Origin: Larkinella knui
Lineage (GTDB): Bacteria; Bacteroidota; Bacteroidia; Cytophagales; Spirosomataceae
Assembly: GCF_003858645.1 (NCBI RefSeq)
Contig: NZ_RQJP01000002.1
Coordinates: forward strand, 248,001 to 312,000
DNA: 64,000 nt
Direction of reading: 5' to 3'
Shown here: one piece after another, positions 60,923 to 64,000 of the stretch
Layout: each line of letters starts with the position of its first letter
Numbering within the stretch: the stretch's first letter is position 1
Translations under genes and position numbers: made by a program
The notes under the pieces: model-generated
The model's input: only the letters and a program-made list of their open reading frames with translations
Database searches by the model: none
What the model was told of the DNA's origin: nothing

Positions 60923-60958
60923 TGCCCAGCCGGTATGCATATCGGCTGGGCATTTTTT
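60923..60958 (+). terminator. Intrinsic terminator of the DJ-1/PfpI gene
   Basis: TGCCCAGCCG (60923-60932) pairs with CGGCTGGGCA (60943-60952) followed by six T residues. Confidence 0.93.
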
Positions 60959-60984
60959 ATGAATCCAATTCGTTTGCTTCGCGT

Positions 60985-61815
60985 ATGAACAGTCAGCTCA
61001 TCGATGCCGACGAACGGCTGGCGACGGTATTCAGCCACTATTATTGTGTTCAGCTTTCCCCGGAAGACGAACCGGTCACGCTGCGATTGATGCCCAATTA
61101 TGAAATGTTGCTGGCGTTCAATTTTGGTCCGCCAATCCCGATTTCGCTGGGCGATAGTCACTACCGCATTCAGAAAACCGCCGTGCTGGGTCCGTTGCAA
61201 AAAATGCTGACGTATGAACTTCCGGCGGGTGCCGATTTGATCGTGGTCAACTTTACGCTCGACGGTTTTTACCGGTTGCTGGGTGTATCGATGCAGAAAC
61301 TCAAAGCCGGTGACTGGCACGATCCGGATGTTTTGCTGAATAACGATTGTTTTTCCGAACTCTGGCAAAAAACCGCCCGAATAGCCAATTTGAACGACCG
61401 AATCCGGGTGCTCAACGCGTATGCGTTGCAGTTTGCTGCTCCGGTCGATGCCGCATCTGAATCATTGCGGGAAAGCATTCCGTATTTCCGGGCCGCTGCG
61501 CTCGATCCGATCAAGGCGCTGGCCGAAACGCAGCAGGTGTCGCCCCGGAGCATTCAGATGCGGTTTCAGTCGCACCTGGGGTATTCGGCCAAGGAGCTGA
61601 CCCGGTTTCTGCGCTTCCGGAACGTGCTCGGTTTTCTAACCCAAACCAATCCGGCCACTCCCGACTGGCTCGATCTGGTGCTACGCTTCGGCTATCACGA
61701 TCACAGCCACCTGATCAAGGATTTTCAGTATTACCTGGGGTTGACACCCCGCCGGTTTCTGAAGCAACTGGCGCAGGGAAATGTCTGCATCAGTAAAACC
61801 GGGCGGTTTTATTGA
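60985..61815 (+). CDS. AraC family transcriptional regulator
   Basis: A 276-residue regulator with an N-terminal ligand-type domain (about residues 1-160) and a C-terminal AraC/XylS DNA-binding domain with two helix-turn-helix motifs (about 175-270: AETQQVSPRSIQMRFQSHLGYSAKEL and FGYHDHSHLIKDFQYYLGLTPRRFLK). The ATG at 60985 was preferred over a frame running through the preceding terminator. Its targets are unknown; the neighbouring DJ-1 and hydrolase genes are candidates. Confidence 0.87.
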   Translation: MNSQLIDADERLATVFSHYYCVQLSPEDEPVTLRLMPNYEMLLAFNFGPPIPISLGDSHYRIQKTAVLGPLQKMLTYELPAGADLIVVNFTLDGFYRLLGVSMQKLKAGDWHDPDVLLNNDCFSELWQKTARIANLNDRIRVLNAYALQFAAPVDAASESLRESIPYFRAAALDPIKALAETQQVSPRSIQMRFQSHLGYSAKELTRFLRFRNVLGFLTQTNPATPDWLDLVLRFGYHDHSHLIKDFQYYLGLTPRRFLKQLAQGNVCISKTGRFY

Positions 61816-61914
61816 AGATAGTGGTGAAGGAATGAATGTCTTCAATAGCATTATGTGAGGGTTCATTTAATACTATAATCCCTGCAACAGAACGATTGGC
61901 AAGTTTAAAACAAG

Positions 61915-61974
61915 TTGTCTTTTAGTTGTACATAATACTATTTTTGTAAGTTTGATGTTTCATTTATCAAACTT
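61915..61974 (+). promoter_or_regulatory. Promoter with inverted repeat before the YD-motif lipoprotein
   Basis: TTG at 61915-61917 and TATTTTTG at 61939-61946 (21 bases apart) match the Bacteroidota promoter. A 9-base perfect inverted repeat, AAGTTTGAT / ATCAAACTT (61948-61956 and 61966-61974), follows at the expected transcription start and may be an operator or 5' stem. Confidence 0.55.
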
Positions 61975-61986
61975 ATCCCTAGCAGT

Positions 61987-62853
61987 ATGATTTGCTTTTA
62001 TCGCCCACTTATTCTTCTTCTGATTTCAATTCTGGTAGCATCCTGCATGACTGATCACAGATCGCCTGTCGACCCGCAAGGACGCCAGTTTTTGCTTACT
62101 CACATTTCGGAAGTCATCGGCTCCAATCGAGAGTATAGTATTACTTATAATGCTGCGGCTCAACCTACTTCTGCTACCGTAACGTATTCCAGTGGAGGAC
62201 AAGTTACAAACTCTTTAAAAGAGATGTATATCTATAATTTGAATGGAAAATTAATCCAGACAGTGCGAGGAGGTAATCCTGAACTTCCGGGTAGTGCTGT
62301 TTCTTTTATGAATTATACCTATGATTCAAATGGCAGAACCACTTCTCGTTCACGAATTATCCGGGATATTTTTGGTGTAACCAAGACTTATTGGATTGAG
62401 AAATATGAGCATGACAATCAGAACCGCATCAATAAAATAATCCGCGATTATTATTTTGATCAAGACCGCACTAATCAATATGGCTCAACTATTTTTTTTA
62501 CAGAAGTGGAAACTCTCCAGTTTGATGCCCGCAACAATATCATCACTATAGACCTTGTTACAACCGATGCCGTTACCAAACAGGTAATTCTTCGAGGACA
62601 GCGTTTGAACCAATTTGATGATAAACCCAATCCTTTGTACGACTTTGACCTCTTCGAACAGGCTTTTTTTCGGTTTTGGTCACCCAATAACCTTGTCAGA
62701 ACACAGGCTGGTGTAACCAAAGATCTAACTATTCCATTGAATCAAATTATTAAAACGAACCAGGTAAGTACGATACAGTATGCCAATGGTCTGCCCATTT
62801 CGGAAGCCGATAACTTTGGAATCAGCCGAACCTTCACCTATTCACCACGCTAG
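61987..62853 (+). CDS. AT-rich lipoprotein with YD-like motifs
   Basis: A 288-residue lipoprotein (lipobox VASC, Cys20 or so). The mature part contains repeated strand motifs resembling YD/RHS repeats: IYNLNGKLIQT, YTYDSNGRTTSRS and YEHDNQNRINKI. Such proteins form short beta-sheet stacks; the function is unknown. Base composition is clearly more AT-rich than its neighbours, suggesting recent acquisition or a fast-evolving gene. It has its own promoter and a strong hairpin after it. Confidence 0.72.
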   Translation: MICFYRPLILLLISILVASCMTDHRSPVDPQGRQFLLTHISEVIGSNREYSITYNAAAQPTSATVTYSSGGQVTNSLKEMYIYNLNGKLIQTVRGGNPELPGSAVSFMNYTYDSNGRTTSRSRIIRDIFGVTKTYWIEKYEHDNQNRINKIIRDYYFDQDRTNQYGSTIFFTEVETLQFDARNNIITIDLVTTDAVTKQVILRGQRLNQFDDKPNPLYDFDLFEQAFFRFWSPNNLVRTQAGVTKDLTIPLNQIIKTNQVSTIQYANGLPISEADNFGISRTFTYSPR

Positions 62854-62953
62854 AAAGAGTAAGCCCCTTTATAGGGTTGACTCTTCTCAAACTCTGTTGG
62901 ATTTAAAATAGGGTTCAAGAAGATCAGCACCTGATAAGTACTCCCCCAAAACG

Positions 62954-63038
62954 GAGCCAATAGAAGTATAAAAACAAAGCGACAAAACCGTTGAATAATA
63001 CTGGTTTTGTCGCTTTGTTTTTATACTTCTATTGGCTC
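62954..63038. terminator. Very long bidirectional terminator hairpin
   Basis: A long near-perfect inverted repeat has outer arms beginning GAGCCAATAGAAG and ending CTTCTATTGGCTC, with an inner AAAACAAAGCGACAAAACC stem and about a 13-base loop. It lies between convergent genes and has A/T-runs on both sides. Confidence 0.9.
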
Positions 63039-63051
63039 TTTCCATTACTGT

Positions 63052-64000
63052 TTATTCCCCCCGCAAACTGCTCACCGGATTCATCAGCGCGGCTTTAATG
63101 GACTGGAAGCTGATGGTCAGCAGCGCCACGGCAATTGCCAGGAAACCAGCCAGCACGAACATCCACCACTCGACGGCGATGCGGTATTCGAAGGCTTGCA
63201 ACCACTGGTTCATGGCGTACCAGGCAATGGGCGACGCCAGCACGATGGCAATCAATACCAGTTTGACGAACTCGCGGGAGAGCAGCCCCACGATGCTGCC
63301 GATCGACGCGCCCAGTACTTTCCGAACGCCAATCTCCTTGGTTCGTTGTTCGGCGGTGAAAATGGCCAGCCCCAGCAGACCCAGACAGGCGACAAAAATG
63401 GTCAGGCCCGAAAAGATGCCGAGAATCTTGCCGATCTTCTGTTCGGCTTCGTACGTCTGCATAAACCGCTCATCCAGAAACGAATACGAGAACGGCTGAT
63501 CGGGTTTGAAAGCGGCCCACTGCTTTTTGATCGAGGTCAGAAGACCGCCCAACTCGCGGGTTTTCACTTTCACGATCATCGTCCCGTTTGTTTTGGCCAG
63601 CACCATAACCAGGGGCGTAATCTTTTCGTGCAACGACCGGAAGTGAAAATCCTTCACCACGCCAACCACGCGGTAGGTCGGGCTTACCCCTTCCCGATCC
63701 AGGTGCGTAATCGTATGGCCCGTTGCTTTTTCGTTCCACCCGAACAGTTTTGCCGCCGTTTCGTTGAGAATGATTCCCGTCGAATCGGTCCCGTACGCTT
63801 TGGAAAAATTCCGACCGGCGACCATCTTCATGCCCAGAGTCGCGATGTAATTGTAATCGATATCGTAGCGTAACGTCTTGACCAACTGCGTCGAATTGTT
63901 ATCGCCGTAGACCATAAAGTTGTTGTTATTGCTCGGGCCAGCCGGCAAGTAGCCCGAATGACTGACGTTCACCACACGCGGGTCCTGCAACAGCAGGTCG
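63052..64000 (-). CDS. MacB-like ABC permease, C-terminal part (cut by window edge)
   Basis: The C-terminal 316 residues of a MacB/FtsX family permease whose 5' part lies past the right edge. Visible are the end of the periplasmic MacB_PCD domain (to about residue 200 of the fragment), three helices and the coupling motif RTKEIGVRKVLGASIGSIVGLL. It ends LMNPVSSLRGE, the usual end of the roughly 800-residue, two-domain permeases that are abundant in Cytophagales. These large permeases are found with or without an adjacent ATPase; none is seen here. Confidence 0.88.
   Translation of the reverse strand, partial: DLLLQDPRVVNVSHSGYLPAGPSNNNNFMVYGDNNSTQLVKTLRYDIDYNYIATLGMKMVAGRNFSKAYGTDSTGIILNETAAKLFGWNEKATGHTITHLDREGVSPTYRVVGVVKDFHFRSLHEKITPLVMVLAKTNGTMIVKVKTRELGGLLTSIKKQWAAFKPDQPFSYSFLDERFMQTYEAEQKIGKILGIFSGLTIFVACLGLLGLAIFTAEQRTKEIGVRKVLGASIGSIVGLLSREFVKLVLIAIVLASPIAWYAMNQWLQAFEYRIAVEWWMFVLAGFLAIAVALLTISFQSIKAALMNPVSSLRGE

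Noticed and set aside
63007-63873. A 288-codon open stretch on the plus strand
   Set aside because: Antisense to the MacB-like permease; it also begins inside the terminator hairpin.

Overview
The window looks like a chromosome segment from a bacteroidete of the order Cytophagales, most likely the Spirosoma/Larkinella group. This rests on a SusC/SusD pair, HmuY-type heme lipoproteins, TonB receptors with carboxypeptidase-regulatory N-terminal domains, promoters of the Bacteroidota type (TAnnTTTG at -7), Shine-Dalgarno sites that are mostly weak, Tat-exported PLP enzymes and a GC content in the fifties. The genus is an inference. No transposase, integrase, phage gene, CRISPR array, rRNA or tRNA was seen.

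Layout. (1) 1-10285, all + strand: a catabolic gene train with the C-terminal half of an MFS transporter, an HpcH/HpaI aldolase, an aldo/keto reductase, a Gfo/Idh/MocA oxidoreductase, an SDR protein with altered catalytic residues, a Tat-exported class V PLP enzyme, a HEAT-repeat protein, a secreted sialidase-fold protein and a PVC-type cytochrome c dehydrogenase. (2) 10308-18605: a duplicated-module membrane protein, pyrB, an EstB-type serine hydrolase, an FAD monooxygenase, a cysteine hydrolase, RidA and an S9 peptidase. (3) 18771-27704: a MacA/TolC/MacB-like tripartite exporter with two different permease subunits, followed by an NtrC-type sigma-54 regulator and its histidine kinase. (4) 27881-38231: a heme-acquisition locus with a TonB receptor and HmuY lipoprotein on + and, on -, hmuTUV, hmuS, a second HmuY and a CxxC protein; a DUF4856-like lipoprotein lies between. 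A shared motif precedes both arms. (5) 38466-43589: a small lipoprotein, a sigma factor coupled to a membrane-tethered trypsin-like protease, a FucP-type sugar transporter, a secreted protein and a pirin. (6) 43670-51420: an NTF2-like protein, an FMN alpha-hydroxyacid oxidase, a Tat-exported SelA-like PLP enzyme, a LytTR regulator, a cupin, and a lipid group (HxlR regulator, desaturase, KAS II). (7) 51788-60900: SusC/SusD, a Cys/Met-metabolism PLP enzyme, two beta-lactamase-fold serine hydrolases and a DJ-1/PfpI protein. (8) 60985-64000: an AraC regulator, an AT-rich YD-motif lipoprotein and the 3' part of a MacB-like permease.

The most unusual feature of the non-coding DNA is that many gene ends carry long, near-perfect inverted repeats from several recurring families: GTACCCACGGAC..., GGGAACGCGGATTGAACGG..., TGAGTGA heptamers and others. 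One of them supplies the last codons of a response regulator gene. The strongest candidates for new biology are the sigma factor plus tethered-protease pair, the heme regulon with its shared operator-like motif, and the first gene train.
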